A stretch of 64,000 nucleotides of DNA from Streptomyces sp. CB01881 (lineage in GTDB: Bacteria > Actinomycetota > Actinomycetes > Streptomycetales > Streptomycetaceae), in assembly GCF_002953255.1 (NCBI RefSeq), contig NZ_CP026498.1, forward strand, positions 8,398,185-8,462,184. The letters run 5' to 3'. The translations under genes and the position numbers were made by a program. The number at the start of each line of letters is the position of its first letter. Position 1 is the stretch's first letter. Shown piece by piece: positions 8,849-16,843 of the stretch. The notes beneath the pieces are model-generated. The model saw nothing but the letters and a program-made list of their open reading frames with translations, searched no databases and was not told the DNA's origin.

Positions 8849-9036
8849 CAGGCGGCCTCCTCCATCTTGGTGCGGATGTAGTCGTGCAGGGCGGTGACGG
8901 GGATGCGGCGGGAGCTGCCTTCCTTGAAGCTGGCGAGTTTCTTCGTGCGGATCAGGTCGTAGACCTTGCTGCGGCTCATGCGCAGGGCCTCCATGACCTC
9001 GGGGACTTCCAGGACGACGGGCGGGATCGTGCTCAA
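8848..9036 (-). CDS. xis: Excisionase-like helix-turn-helix protein
   Basis: A 62-residue protein with a MerR/excisionase-type winged helix: VPEVMEALRMSRSKVYDLIR, then KLASFKEGSSRRIPVTALHDYI. I chose TTG 9036 (LSTIPPVVLE) because the domain begins there. The frame stays open to 9174, but that extension reads through the repeat array as Pro/Gly/Cys-rich filler. Its stop overlaps the integrase start, the normal xis-int arrangement in AICEs. It should direct excision together with Int. Confidence 0.85.
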   Translation of the reverse strand: MSTIPPVVLEVPEVMEALRMSRSKVYDLIRTKKLASFKEGSSRRIPVTALHDYIRTKMEEAA

Positions 9037-9073
9037 GGGCGCTCCCTGGGGCAACGGGTGGGCTTGGAGGCCG

Positions 9074-9315
9074 CCGCAGAACCCGCAGAACCTGCAAAAC
9101 CCTTTGGGATGGGCTTTGAGCTGCGGGTTTGCTGGCGGGGTTGGTTTCCGCAAAACCTCCGGAAACTCCTGCAAAACCTCGACGGCCGTTGGGGGCGGCC
9201 GGGGTGGTGGGGTTCTGCGGGAGTTTCTGGAGGTTTTGCTGGAGTAGCGCGGTTCGGCGTTTGTGCTGGTCAGGGAGTGTGGTTGGGGGTTTTGCAGGTT
9301 CTGCGGGTTCTGCGG
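9074..9315. repeat. Iteron-like nested inverted repeat array
   Basis: A perfect 29-bp inverted repeat lies at 9074-9102 and 9287-9315. Each arm is three tandem 9-mers of the form GCRRAACCY. Inside lies a second, imperfect pair (about 9148-9180 and 9212-9244) made of the same GCAAAACCT/GGAAACTCC units. The whole 240 bp sits between xis and the DUF3987 replication gene and codes for nothing convincing. It could be the replication origin (iterons for the Prim-Pol replication proteins) or a Xis/regulator binding cluster. Confidence 0.75.
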
Positions 9316-9331
9316 AGGGTTCTGGGCGTGC

Positions 9332-10909
9332 TCAGGTAGCGGGGTGGGTCACGGTGGGGTGGGTCTGGTAGCGGGGGGACGGGGGCCGGCCGCCGCGTCC
9401 GGTGCGGGCGGGGGGTGCGATCTGGCGGATCCAGCCGTGGTCTTCGAGTAGGGCGAGGGCGGGGTCGAGGTCGGCGACGGTGGGGAAGTCGGCGCGGGGC
9501 AGGGCGTTGAAGAGTTCGCGGCGGCTGATGGAGTCGCGGGGGTTGGCGGCGAGCCACGTGAGGGCGGTGCGGGCGCGGCCGAGGGCGGCGTCGGATCCCA
9601 TGGCGTCGAAGACGGCGAGGGCGTGGGCGGTGAAGTAGTCGCCAATGCGGCAGGCGGCGGTGAGGGTGTCGGCGGCGATGGGGCGGGTCCAGCCGTCTTC
9701 GGGGTGGGTGGCGAGGTGGAGCAGGCCGGCGATGCGGCACACGGCGCCGTCGAGCTTGGACGCCCAGGTGTCGATGTGGGCGAGCGGGCCGCCGGGCCGG
9801 AGCCTGGTCTCGGTGTTCTTCTGGTAGGCGAGCAGGGCGGTGTCGGCTTCGGGGGTGAGGGTGAGGACGGCGGGGTCGGTCCAGCCGGCCATGGCCAGGG
9901 TGAGGGTGGCGAGGGTCTTGGTGTAGGTGTCGGCGACCTGCTGGGGGATCAGGTCGGGGGTGAGGTTGCGGAATCCGACCAGGGACTTGGGCATGGCGTA
10001 GAGGAAGCGGGCGAGCAGGCCGCGGCCCTCGAAGCCCTTGGCCTTGGCGATGTCGCGGAACACGGACGGCTGGACGGCCAGGCCCATGGTCAGCGCCGGG
10101 GCTTCGAGGTACTGGGGGTCGCGGCCCTGCCGGTTGACGCGCAGCAGGTCCCCGGCGTGGCCCTTGAGGAAGACTTCGAGGTTGGGGGTGCCGGAGTAGC
10201 GGCCGGCGATGATGTCGAAGATGCCGCCCTCGGCGGAGATGACGGCCATCCGTCCACCCTGGTCGGCGAGCAGGGAGGCCAGGCCCTCGGGGGTGACGTC
10301 GTCGGCGATGAGTTGCGGGACGGCCGGGATGCTCACCGCTTCGGCGGCCTCCACCAGTTCGATGGCCTCTTTGGTGAGCTTGGCGCGTTCGGCGGGGTCG
10401 GCCCCGGCGGCGCGGGCGGTGGCCTTGTCGGCGGCGGCCCGGGTGAGCTTGGCGGTGGTCTCGGCCTCGGCCCGGATGCCGGCGATGTTCTCGATCAGGA
10501 CCTTCTCGACGGCGAGCATGGGGCGGCTCATCTCGCCGACGATGGCGCTCTTGCGGTTGCCCGGGGGCAGGGCGATGACGGTGAACAGGTTCACCGGCTC
10601 GCGCCACCGGCCGCGGACCGCGACGACCGCGCGGCCTCCACAGGCTGTGGACAGCATGCTCAGGCCCATGCATCCGGCGAGGTCGGCGGGGGTCTGGGTC
10701 TCCTCGGCGGCGGCCGCGACCATGGCGCCCAGCCACGCGGGCAGGGCGTCCACGGGGAACAGCGGCAGGGCGCGGGCCTGGCCGAGGGGAACCGGGCTGT
10801 CCCACACGTCCACGTCCGGCGGCGCGGGCTCCGAGTTCTCCCAGCCCTCGCCGAACAGGCTGGTCACGTTCTCGTAGGGCCGGTCGGGGCGGGGGGCGGG
10901 TGCGGTCAC
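9332..10909 (-). CDS. DUF3987 (YfjI-like) replication ATPase/helicase
   Basis: The 525-residue protein belongs to the DUF3987 family found next to Prim-Pol genes in plasmids, phages and AICEs. A P-loop-like segment (VIALPPGNRKSA, near residue 112) lacks the usual second Gly before Lys. ISAEGGIFD follows near residue 226, and a C-terminal winged-helix-like part (residues 440-500) may bind DNA. GTG 10909 is preceded by GGAGGAG. With the Prim-Pol protein it should unwind and prime element DNA for the replicative step of transfer. The iteron array lies directly downstream. Confidence 0.8.
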   Translation of the reverse strand: MTAPAPRPDRPYENVTSLFGEGWENSEPAPPDVDVWDSPVPLGQARALPLFPVDALPAWLGAMVAAAAEETQTPADLAGCMGLSMLSTACGGRAVVAVRGRWREPVNLFTVIALPPGNRKSAIVGEMSRPMLAVEKVLIENIAGIRAEAETTAKLTRAAADKATARAAGADPAERAKLTKEAIELVEAAEAVSIPAVPQLIADDVTPEGLASLLADQGGRMAVISAEGGIFDIIAGRYSGTPNLEVFLKGHAGDLLRVNRQGRDPQYLEAPALTMGLAVQPSVFRDIAKAKGFEGRGLLARFLYAMPKSLVGFRNLTPDLIPQQVADTYTKTLATLTLAMAGWTDPAVLTLTPEADTALLAYQKNTETRLRPGGPLAHIDTWASKLDGAVCRIAGLLHLATHPEDGWTRPIAADTLTAACRIGDYFTAHALAVFDAMGSDAALGRARTALTWLAANPRDSISRRELFNALPRADFPTVADLDPALALLEDHGWIRQIAPPARTGRGGRPPSPRYQTHPTVTHPAT

Positions 10910-10983
10910 GAAGACTCCTCCGGGTGTGTGGTCGGGGTGGTGAGGGGGCCCGTGCGGGGCCGGGGGTGTGCGGGCGCGGCGGG

Positions 10984-11025
10984 GCCATGGGAGGCCGGAT
11001 AAGCGCTTTTCCGGTCTCCCATGGC
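10984..11025. terminator. Long hairpin between Prim-Pol and DUF3987 genes
   Basis: GCCATGGGAG(G)CCGGA and its complement TCCGG(T)CTCCCATGGC form a stem of about 15 bp around a short AT-richer loop. It falls in the 127-bp gap between two genes of one operon. It may stabilise or attenuate the message rather than end it, since no T run follows. Confidence 0.55.
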
Positions 11026-11036
11026 GGTGCCCGTGG

Positions 11037-11954
11037 TCAGGCGGCGCGGGAGGTGGTGGCGGCGGCCTGGAACCCGCGCCGGATGGCGTACTCGCACTCG
11101 GCGGCCTTCAGGCCGGTGGCGAGACCGGCGTCGAGCAGCGCGTCATGGGCCAGGGCCTCATCGAGCGCGCGGGCGTGAATGAGGCGGCCGACGGCCGCGC
11201 TGCTGGCCCACAGGCGCGTCTTGCGCCCGCCCTCGGCCGTCGCCCGGACCTTGTCGGCTTCGCGGGTCAGGACGGCGCGGGTGTAGGCGTCCTGGTGGTG
11301 GATCCGCTCACGCAGCGATGCCGGGTCCGGCGCGGTGACCGGGGCGGGCTTCGGGGCAAGGGCGGCGAGCAGTTCGGGCGGGGCGGTGGCGATGGTGTGC
11401 GGGTCGGTGCCGGCGGCGAACCGGTACGGGCCCTTGGCACCGAGGGAGCCGGGGCCGACGAGGTAGCCGCCGGTCCCGCGCACGTCGATCCCGTGGGAGT
11501 GGTCGCGGTTCTTGCCCACGGAGTTGAGCAGGCGCGTTTCGGGCGGGGTGGTGAGCCACAGGTGCCAGCCCCCGCTGGGGGTGGCGACGGTGGCGGTGGC
11601 CGGCACGGTGAACCCGTGCCCGGTTTCGAGGGCGCGGAGGTCGGCGACGCCGTCGAGGCCGTCTTTGACGTCGAGGTCGATGCCGATGAGGTGGTGGGGT
11701 TCGCGGCCGCAGGCGATGCCGTAGCCGGTGGCCCACCGGGCCCGCTCGAACATACGCTGGAGCAGGGCGTGTTCGGTGGTGGCGTCGTGGACGCCGTGGC
11801 CGAGCCGGCCGCACTCGCCCCTGCACGTACCGACCTTCTTGGGCGGATGGGGGCTGGCGATTGCCGGGGTCTTGTTGGCAGTCAGGGGGAAGACGCTCAG
11901 GCCGCGTTCGGCGGCGTGGTGGGCAGCCACACGGGCGCGCTCCCAGTCGGACAC
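11037..11954 (-). CDS. Bifunctional DNA primase/polymerase (Prim-Pol)
   Basis: The 305-residue protein has an N-terminal Prim-Pol domain. It shows AAERGLSVFPLTANKTPA near the start, a catalytic acidic pair in LIGIDLDVKDG (about residue 90), the basic GGWHLWL segment near 128 and GIDVRGTGGYLVGPGS near 154. This is the replication initiator class called RepPP in AICE literature. GTG 11954 lies inside the end of the preceding small gene. It probably acts with the DUF3987 protein on the iteron region. Confidence 0.9.
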   Translation of the reverse strand: MSDWERARVAAHHAAERGLSVFPLTANKTPAIASPHPPKKVGTCRGECGRLGHGVHDATTEHALLQRMFERARWATGYGIACGREPHHLIGIDLDVKDGLDGVADLRALETGHGFTVPATATVATPSGGWHLWLTTPPETRLLNSVGKNRDHSHGIDVRGTGGYLVGPGSLGAKGPYRFAAGTDPHTIATAPPELLAALAPKPAPVTAPDPASLRERIHHQDAYTRAVLTREADKVRATAEGGRKTRLWASSAAVGRLIHARALDEALAHDALLDAGLATGLKAAECEYAIRRGFQAAATTSRAA

Positions 11955-12181
11955 GGGCGCTCCTCACGGATCGTAGGAAGTCGGGAGACCGGGGCCGTGC
12001 CGGTCCCGGACGACTCCGGGACCGGCGCGGCGGGCGGTTCGTGGTGCTGCTCGGCGCAGACCTTGTGCGCGGGTCTGCGCTGCTCGTCGCGCAGCGGGGT
12101 GGGGCGGCCGCACCAGCGGCAGGGCAGGGTGCGGGTGCGGTCGTAGTGGGAGGCGTCGCGCCAGTCGAGGTGGGCGGCCAC
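11897..12181 (-). CDS. Small zinc-finger-like AICE protein
   Basis: The 94-residue protein has the start VAAHLDWRDASHYDRTRTLP and a CxxC-type cluster (PCRWCGRPTPLRDEQRRPAH, then KVCAEQH), which could bind zinc. GTG 12181 is chosen because the conserved-looking part starts there; the frame opens at 12214. Its 3' end overlaps the Prim-Pol start by 58 bases in another frame. Similar short proteins occur in actinomycete mobile elements; function unknown. Confidence 0.55.
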   Translation of the reverse strand: MAAHLDWRDASHYDRTRTLPCRWCGRPTPLRDEQRRPAHKVCAEQHHEPPAAPVPESSGTGTAPVSRLPTIREERPCPTGSAPVWLPTTPPNAA

Positions 12182-12191
12182 AGCGCTGGTC

Positions 12192-12470
12192 CTAGGCAGC
12201 CTGGCGCCCAGCACCGGGGAAGGGCAGGACGGTGGCGAGGCGGGCGGGCTGCCGGTCGGTGAGGGTGGGGGCGCCCTCGCCGCCGTCGGGCGGGGCAGCG
12301 CTGTCGGTGACGGCCCGGGCGGCGCGTTCGGCGGCGGACTCCGCGAGGACCTGCTTTACGGCGGCGCTGTCGGTCTTGGCGCCGCGCTGGGAGATGAGGA
12401 CGGGGACGGCGAGGGCGATGCCGGGGCCGAGCAGGCCGGCGGCGGTGAGGATGTCGGTGGTGGTGCTCAC
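12192..12470 (-). CDS. Small single-pass membrane protein (AICE)
   Basis: The 92-residue protein has one hydrophobic helix at about residues 8-26 (LTAAGLLGPGIALAVPVLIS), then a charged helical tail with AESAAERAARAV. Its GTG start overlaps the stop of the upstream gene as GTGA, so the two are translationally coupled. The position in the replication/transfer operon suggests a spread (Spd) type membrane protein, but I see no known domain. Confidence 0.6.
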   Translation of the reverse strand: MSTTTDILTAAGLLGPGIALAVPVLISQRGAKTDSAAVKQVLAESAAERAARAVTDSAAPPDGGEGAPTLTDRQPARLATVLPFPGAGRQAA

Positions 12471-12685
12471 GGGGTACCTCCGGTGCGGGCGGCGTGGGCG
12501 AGCAGGTCGACCAGGTCCGTGCCGAGCAGCGAGGCGCGCTGCTCGATCGCGGTCCAGGACTCGGGGTCGATGTGCATGAGCGCGGCCAGGGCGGCGGCCG
12601 GCTCGCGGTTGGCGGCAGCGGTGAGGGCGTCGCGCAGGTGGACGGCGGCGAGCGGCCGGATCACGGCCGGTGCGGTGGTGGCCAT
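12467..12685 (-). CDS. Small AICE protein, unknown
   Basis: A 72-residue, mostly helical protein (AVHLRDALTAAANREPAAAL). It has no membrane segment or Cys cluster. ATG 12685 lies nine bases after the next upstream gene, and its stop overlaps the following start by four bases. It is kept as a gene because of this tight coupling; function unknown. Confidence 0.55.
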   Translation of the reverse strand: MATTAPAVIRPLAAVHLRDALTAAANREPAAALAALMHIDPESWTAIEQRASLLGTDLVDLLAHAARTGGTP

Positions 12686-12694
12686 GGCGGGTGA

Positions 12695-12883
12695 TCAGTT
12701 CTGGCCGATGGCGGCGACGAAGGCGGCGAGCAGGTCGTTGACGGGTCCGGCGAGGCCGGTGGCGGCGGCGGTGAAGCCGCTCAGCCAGACCATGAGGGCC
12801 GCGCCGGCGCTGACGCGCTTGAACCAGACGAGGGCGCCAGTGATGAGGGCCAACAGCAGGGCGGTGGAGACAGTGACGAGCAT
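12695..12883 (-). CDS. Small two-helix membrane protein (AICE)
   Basis: The 62-residue protein is almost entirely hydrophobic, with helices at about 3-22 (VTVSTALLLALITGALVWF) and 27-58. ATG 12883 follows a GGAAGG ribosome site. It resembles the short Spd membrane proteins used for spread of transferred DNA along mycelium; that role is inferred from context only. Confidence 0.6.
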   Translation of the reverse strand: MLVTVSTALLLALITGALVWFKRVSAGAALMVWLSGFTAAATGLAGPVNDLLAAFVAAIGQN

Positions 12884-12954
12884 GGAGGGCCTTCCTTCGG
12901 CGGCGGCCCGGGGCAGGGGTGCCCCGGGCCGGAGGCGGTCGGGCGGTGCTCGGG

Positions 12955-13257
12955 TCAGCGGGTTCCGGCCTTGTGCAGGCGCTGGGCGGCCTGGCCGGTG
13001 GCGCGGGTGGCGTGGAAGAAGCGGCGGCCGATGCGCAGGCGGGCGCCGTTGCCCTTACAGCGGCGGCAGGTCTTCCAGCCGCGCTTGGGGGAGGTGCCGT
13101 GCTTGCGGCGCTTGCCGTTGCCCTCGCACGGCTTGCAGCGGGCGAACGGGCTCACCGCGCACAGCAGCGCGTAGCCGCAGACGGTGGTGACGACGGCGAG
13201 CGCGGCGACGGCGGCGAGGGGCAGGACGGGGCTAGAGCTAGCGGCAACGAGGGTCAC
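12955..13257 (-). CDS. Membrane-anchored DnaJ-like zinc ribbon protein (AICE)
   Basis: The 100-residue protein has an N-terminal membrane helix (about 10-35, VLPLAAVAALAVVTTVCGYA). Two CxxC pairs, RCKPCEGNG and TCRRCKGNG, follow; these are the CxxCxGxG type seen in DnaJ zinc centres. Such proteins are common in Streptomyces conjugative elements, but I know of no tested function. GTG 13257 starts the frame. It lies just after the transfer gene and its GCTAG-rich tail. Confidence 0.6.
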   Translation of the reverse strand: MTLVAASSSPVLPLAAVAALAVVTTVCGYALLCAVSPFARCKPCEGNGKRRKHGTSPKRGWKTCRRCKGNGARLRIGRRFFHATRATGQAAQRLHKAGTR

Positions 13258-13378
13258 CAGGGGCCTCCCAGGGCCTTTTCGAGGGTGCTGGGGACCAGGG
13301 CGCTAGGTCACTAGCGCCCTGGTCAGGGCATGTGCGGGGCGCTAGCAGGGGTGCTAGACCTAGGGGGCGGGGTGCTAG
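13231..13378. repeat. GCTAG-rich cluster at the 3' end of the transfer gene (possible clt)
   Basis: Eight CTAG tetranucleotides occur in 147 bp: two in GCTAGAGCTAGC (13231-13242), two in the hairpin at 13295-13322, and four between 13342 and 13378, the last touching the transfer gene's stop. CTAG is rare in such GC-rich DNA. In Streptomyces plasmids the cis-acting transfer locus (clt) bound by TraB is made of short repeats near tra, so this is a candidate transfer site. Confidence 0.55.
13295..13322. terminator. Hairpin after the transfer gene
   Basis: CCAGGGCGCTAG and CTAGCGCCCTGG form a perfect 12-bp stem with a GTCA loop, about 50 bp past the transfer gene stop on the minus strand. There is no T tract. 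It may end or process the transfer transcript, or be part of the GCTAG cluster. Confidence 0.6.
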
Positions 13379-15621
13379 CTTCCGGAGCGCTTCCTGACGG
13401 CCACGGCGGCGAGGATGTCCTCCCGCTTGAGGCCCCGGCGGTTGGGGTTGGAGCCGTCGTCGGTCTTCAGCCAGACCTGCCCGGTCTCGATGCCGTAGGG
13501 CTTCAGCGCGTTGGCGAGCTGGGTGGCCTTGGCCTTGGGCTCCATGACGGCCCACTCGCCGTAGACGTCGGGCCGAAGCTCCGCGAGGCGGTCGACCAGG
13601 GTCTCGGACCATGCCTTCGCCTCGGTGGCGGGCATGACGGCGGCGACGTCGGCCAACAGGTCGGCAGCGTCGCCGGTGGGCATGGTCTCTCCGGCGGCGA
13701 GGCCGGACAGGGTGCCCTCGCTCTCGCGCAGGGCGCGGGCGCGGGTGAGGACGCGTTCGGCGTCCGCGCCGTCGGCGAGGTAGTTGCGCACGATCCCCGA
13801 GTCGTCGGACATGCCCTTGAGCAGGCCGACGCCCTTGTGGGACTTCAGCAGCCGGGAGGCGTCCAGGCCCTCGCTGTAGGATCCGGCGCCGAGGACGACG
13901 TCCGACACCTGCCACGAGCCGACCCGCAGGCTGAAGCGGGCCTGGTGCTGGTCGCGCAGCACCGACGGGCAGGCCTTGTCGTCCGGCTTCTGCGTCGACG
14001 TCAGCAGCGAGACACCGACGGCCGGCGCGACCCGGGCGAGGTAGACCATCAGGTCCAGGATCTCCCCGCCGTGCTCGGGGTGCTGCAGGTACTCCTGCAC
14101 CTCGTCGACGACGACCAGGGTCAGCGGCATGCCCATCGACTTGTTGCGCGACAGCTCCGGGGTGAGCTTGCCCTCGGGGCACACCGAGATCGGCAGCTCG
14201 GAGAGTCGCTGGTAGCGGGACTCGACGTCCGCCTTCAGCTCCCGAAGCGCTCCGAGCAGCACCTGCACCGGGTCGATGCCGTTGTACGGGGCGATGCCGA
14301 ACCCGATGCGGTGGGCGACCTTGTCGAAGCGGCGCCAGTCCGGGGACGCCTTCCCGTCGAACACGTACAACCTGACGTACGGGTCCAGGGCAGCGGCCAG
14401 GGCGATGGTGCGGGCGGAGAACGTCTTGCCCTGCCTGGGCACGGCGCCGACCAGCAGCGACAGCCACAGCATGGTGACCATCACCTCGTTGCCGCGCTCG
14501 TCCATGCCCCACGGGAACGGCTTCCAGAAGTCGACCCGGTCGGTGTGGATGAGCGGGGAGCGGCCGGTGGGCACCGCGAGCGGGTCGCGCTTGGCCACCC
14601 ACATCGACACCCGGCGCGCGCTGGAGGGGTCCCGGTCGAGGAACACCTGTGTCTGGGCGGCGTCCAGGCCGGAGGCGAGTTGCTCGTGGGCCTTGAGGGC
14701 GTGGGTGAAGGTCTTGCCGAACGGCAGGTCGACGACCACGCGCCACCCGTCGCCCTCCTGGGTGATCGGGCGGGGGAAGGTCAGGCCCTGGTCGGCGCGG
14801 GTGAGGCCGGCCGCGACGAACGCGCGGGTGACGATGTCCGCCGACAGCTTGCGGTGACGGAACTTCACCCGCGCCGGGTCGATGAGGCGCTGGTCGGCGG
14901 GCATGCCGACCTGCCCCAGCAGCATCAGCACCGCGAACACCGTCGACCACCACAGGAACGACGACAGCGTGAGCGCCAGCAGCGTCCCCGCGATGATCAG
15001 CACCGTGGCGGCGATGGTCGACACGATCAGCCGCAGCCGCACCCGGGCGTTGCGCACCCGCGTGAGCTTCAGGTACTCCTCGATGTCCTCCGCGCGGGCC
15101 GCCGCCGCCCGCAGCGGCGCCCCCTCCGCGTCGAACACCCACCGGCGCACCCCGCCCGCCCAGCGCCACCCGCCGCGCGGGGCGTAGGCGGCGACCTTGC
15201 CGACATACAGCGGCGCCCGGACCGCGTGGTACGCGGACACCGCGCAGTAGTGCCCGGCCGCCCACGTCGCGACGGCCCTGAACTCCTCCGTCGACCGCAG
15301 CCAGGCCGGGAACACCGGCAGGCGCGCCGCCGTCTTCGCCGCCCGGATCTCCGCCGGCGTCGACGGGTCCGCCGCCGGCGCCGGATCGACCAACGTGCCC
15401 TCGACCGGGCGCCGCTCGTCGTCCTCGCCCTCGTCGTCGGGCAGGTCGACCTCATCCGGGTCGACACCCCCGGGCTCCTCGTCCCGGTCCGTGTCCGGGG
15501 CGGGGCGGGGGGTCTTGCGGAAGCGGTCCGGGAACGGCAGGACCGCCGCGCCCTCGCCACTGTCGGGGGCGGTGCCGGGCTGCTCCGGCTCGTCGGCCGG
15601 GCTCAACTGCTCGTGGTTCAC
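13375..15621 (-). CDS. FtsK/SpoIIIE-like conjugative DNA translocase
   Basis: The 748-residue protein is the single transfer ATPase of the element. An acidic N-terminus (DEEPGGVDPDEVDLPDDEGE) is followed by a membrane region near 225-265 (TIAATVLIIAGTLLALTL and on). The motor domain has Walker A GAVPRQGKTFSA near residue 398 and Walker B LTLVVVDEVQEYL near 505, followed by STQKPDD. The C-terminal 90 residues look like a DNA-binding winged helix. GTG 15621 follows GGAAGGAAAG; an open frame runs further upstream but with no plausible start. The family moves double-stranded plasmid DNA between hyphae. Confidence 0.92.
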   Translation of the reverse strand: MNHEQLSPADEPEQPGTAPDSGEGAAVLPFPDRFRKTPRPAPDTDRDEEPGGVDPDEVDLPDDEGEDDERRPVEGTLVDPAPAADPSTPAEIRAAKTAARLPVFPAWLRSTEEFRAVATWAAGHYCAVSAYHAVRAPLYVGKVAAYAPRGGWRWAGGVRRWVFDAEGAPLRAAAARAEDIEEYLKLTRVRNARVRLRLIVSTIAATVLIIAGTLLALTLSSFLWWSTVFAVLMLLGQVGMPADQRLIDPARVKFRHRKLSADIVTRAFVAAGLTRADQGLTFPRPITQEGDGWRVVVDLPFGKTFTHALKAHEQLASGLDAAQTQVFLDRDPSSARRVSMWVAKRDPLAVPTGRSPLIHTDRVDFWKPFPWGMDERGNEVMVTMLWLSLLVGAVPRQGKTFSARTIALAAALDPYVRLYVFDGKASPDWRRFDKVAHRIGFGIAPYNGIDPVQVLLGALRELKADVESRYQRLSELPISVCPEGKLTPELSRNKSMGMPLTLVVVDEVQEYLQHPEHGGEILDLMVYLARVAPAVGVSLLTSTQKPDDKACPSVLRDQHQARFSLRVGSWQVSDVVLGAGSYSEGLDASRLLKSHKGVGLLKGMSDDSGIVRNYLADGADAERVLTRARALRESEGTLSGLAAGETMPTGDAADLLADVAAVMPATEAKAWSETLVDRLAELRPDVYGEWAVMEPKAKATQLANALKPYGIETGQVWLKTDDGSNPNRRGLKREDILAAVAVRKRSGS

Positions 15622-15662
15622 TGGGCTTTCCTTCCTCACTGCTTCGTGGTGCGGGAAAGGGA

Positions 15663-15710
15663 GCCCCGGGGCGGCCGGCGCGCCGGCAAGCAGGACGGCC
15701 GCCCCGGGGC
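15663..15710. terminator. Hairpin upstream of the transfer gene
   Basis: GCCCCGGGGCGGCC and GGCCGCCCCGGGGC form a perfect 14-bp stem around a 20-base loop that itself contains GGCGCGCC. It lies between the 132-residue gene and the translocase gene on the minus strand and could attenuate transcription into the transfer gene. Confidence 0.65.
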
Positions 15711-15736
15711 GGTGGTGAACGTGCTTTGGTGGCAGG

Positions 15737-16135
15737 TCAGTTGCCGAGGACTGCGGCGAGGGCCGTGGCGGCCTCCGACCGGGTGATGGGGCCGCTCTTG
15801 AGGTAGCCGCCGTACATCGCGTCGGCCGCGCGGATGACGTCCTCGTCGGTCGCGGCCGGGCGGCCGTTCTCCCACCGGCCGTAGGTGACGAGCTGCCACG
15901 CGGCGTGGCGGGCGATCCGGAACCGGCTGTCGGCCCGGCGCTTGGCGCGACGGCGCTCGTTGCGCCGCTCCCGGCGCTGCCGGTCCTCCCACGCGTCCTG
16001 CTTGGCGCAGAAGTCGGCGTGGATCGGGTCGCCGGCCGCGCACGGCTGGTCGTTCTGGCAGGGCTCGCAGGCGGCGGCGTGCTCGATGGCGGCCTGGAAG
16101 GCCTCCATGTAGGCGATGAACTGCTGGTCGGACAT
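15737..16135 (-). CDS. AICE protein of unknown function with Cys-rich and basic segments
   Basis: The 132-residue protein begins MSDQQFIAYMEAFQAAIEHA. It has three Cys in CEPCQNDQPC plus a fourth downstream (ADFC), then a strongly basic stretch (DRQRRERRNERRRAKRRADS) and a conserved-looking helical C-terminus. ATG 16135 is preceded by AGGGAGAA; a longer frame to 16165 lacks a ribosome site. It could bind zinc and nucleic acid. Placed directly upstream of the translocase gene. Confidence 0.6.
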   Translation of the reverse strand: MSDQQFIAYMEAFQAAIEHAAACEPCQNDQPCAAGDPIHADFCAKQDAWEDRQRRERRNERRRAKRRADSRFRIARHAAWQLVTYGRWENGRPAATDEDVIRAADAMYGGYLKSGPITRSEAATALAAVLGN

Positions 16136-16154
16136 GGTGTTCTCCCTGTCGGAG

Positions 16155-16526
16155 TCAGGCAGCAAGCGGCATAGTGTCGGAGCAGGGCAGGCAGACGCCC
16201 AGGTGCGCGGGGATGACGTATCCGGCGTCGCGTCCGCAGCCGGGGCAGGTGCGGCGGGCGGCGTTCGCCTTGGCCAGCGCGGCGGCCCGGCCCTCGGTCA
16301 TCGGGCGGACGGGCTTGGCCAGGGTGAGGCGGTACAGGTAGGCGGCGCGCACGCCCCTGTGGTTGTTCCACAGGATCTGCGCGGCGATGTCCTGCCCGCC
16401 GGGCCGAAGGCCACGGGCGCGGAGCTGCCGGCGGGTCAGGTAGCCGGCCGGGGCCATCCGCCACGGGTAGGTCGGGATGCCGCCGAACCGGCGGCCCTCG
16501 GGGTCCCAGAAGCGAGGTCGGCCCAC
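16155..16526 (-). CDS. RRQRL-motif zinc-binding protein (AICE)
   Basis: The 123-residue protein carries the segment YLTRRQLRARGLRPGGQDIA, the signature of a family seen in Streptomyces conjugative elements. A C-terminal zinc site follows (TCPGCGRDAGYVIPAHLGVC, then LPC). GTG 16526 starts two bases after the preceding stop with GGGGAG upstream. The family has no tested function; nucleic-acid binding is plausible. Confidence 0.75.
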   Translation of the reverse strand: MGRPRFWDPEGRRFGGIPTYPWRMAPAGYLTRRQLRARGLRPGGQDIAAQILWNNHRGVRAAYLYRLTLAKPVRPMTEGRAAALAKANAARRTCPGCGRDAGYVIPAHLGVCLPCSDTMPLAA

Positions 16527-16528
16527 GG

Positions 16529-16843
16529 CTACTCCCCGGGGATGTCGGCGACGGCGAACAGTTCCACCGGCACCCCGTGAACCTCGCCGATGGCGACCAG
16601 GCAGGCGCCGTGGCCGCAGGCGCTGTATCCGATGTCGCACGGGTGGAGACCGAGGGCGGCGCGCCACTGCTCGAACCGGGTGAGCGAGTCGCGGACGACC
16701 AGGGACACGCCCCAGTCCGGGGCCCCGGTGTCGGTCCCGAAGTCGCACAGCTCGAACTCGTCGGGCTGCGGCATGTACCCGTGCTCGACGAGCGTCATCA
16801 TCAGCGCGTGTGCGGCGTCGGCCTGGCTGGTGAGCGTGGTCAT
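16529..16843 (-). CDS. AICE hypothetical protein
   Basis: I do not recognise this 104-residue acidic protein. It has no membrane helix; visible segments are FELCDFGTDTGAPDWGVSLV and CDIGYSACGHGACLVAIGEV. Its ATG overlaps the stop of the DUF2637 gene as ATGA, and the RRQRL gene follows after two bases, so it is part of one translated block. Confidence 0.6.
   Translation of the reverse strand: MTTLTSQADAAHALMMTLVEHGYMPQPDEFELCDFGTDTGAPDWGVSLVVRDSLTRFEQWRAALGLHPCDIGYSACGHGACLVAIGEVHGVPVELFAVADIPGE

Noticed and set aside
8884..9451. Plus-strand frames over the iteron array giving RVLRRVLRVL-type proteins
   Set aside because: They are translations of the repeats, with no start context or homology.
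13238..15265. Second minus-strand frame inside the FtsK-like gene
   Set aside because: Shadow frame; Pro/Arg/Gly-rich, no motif, whereas the overlapping frame has Walker A and B.
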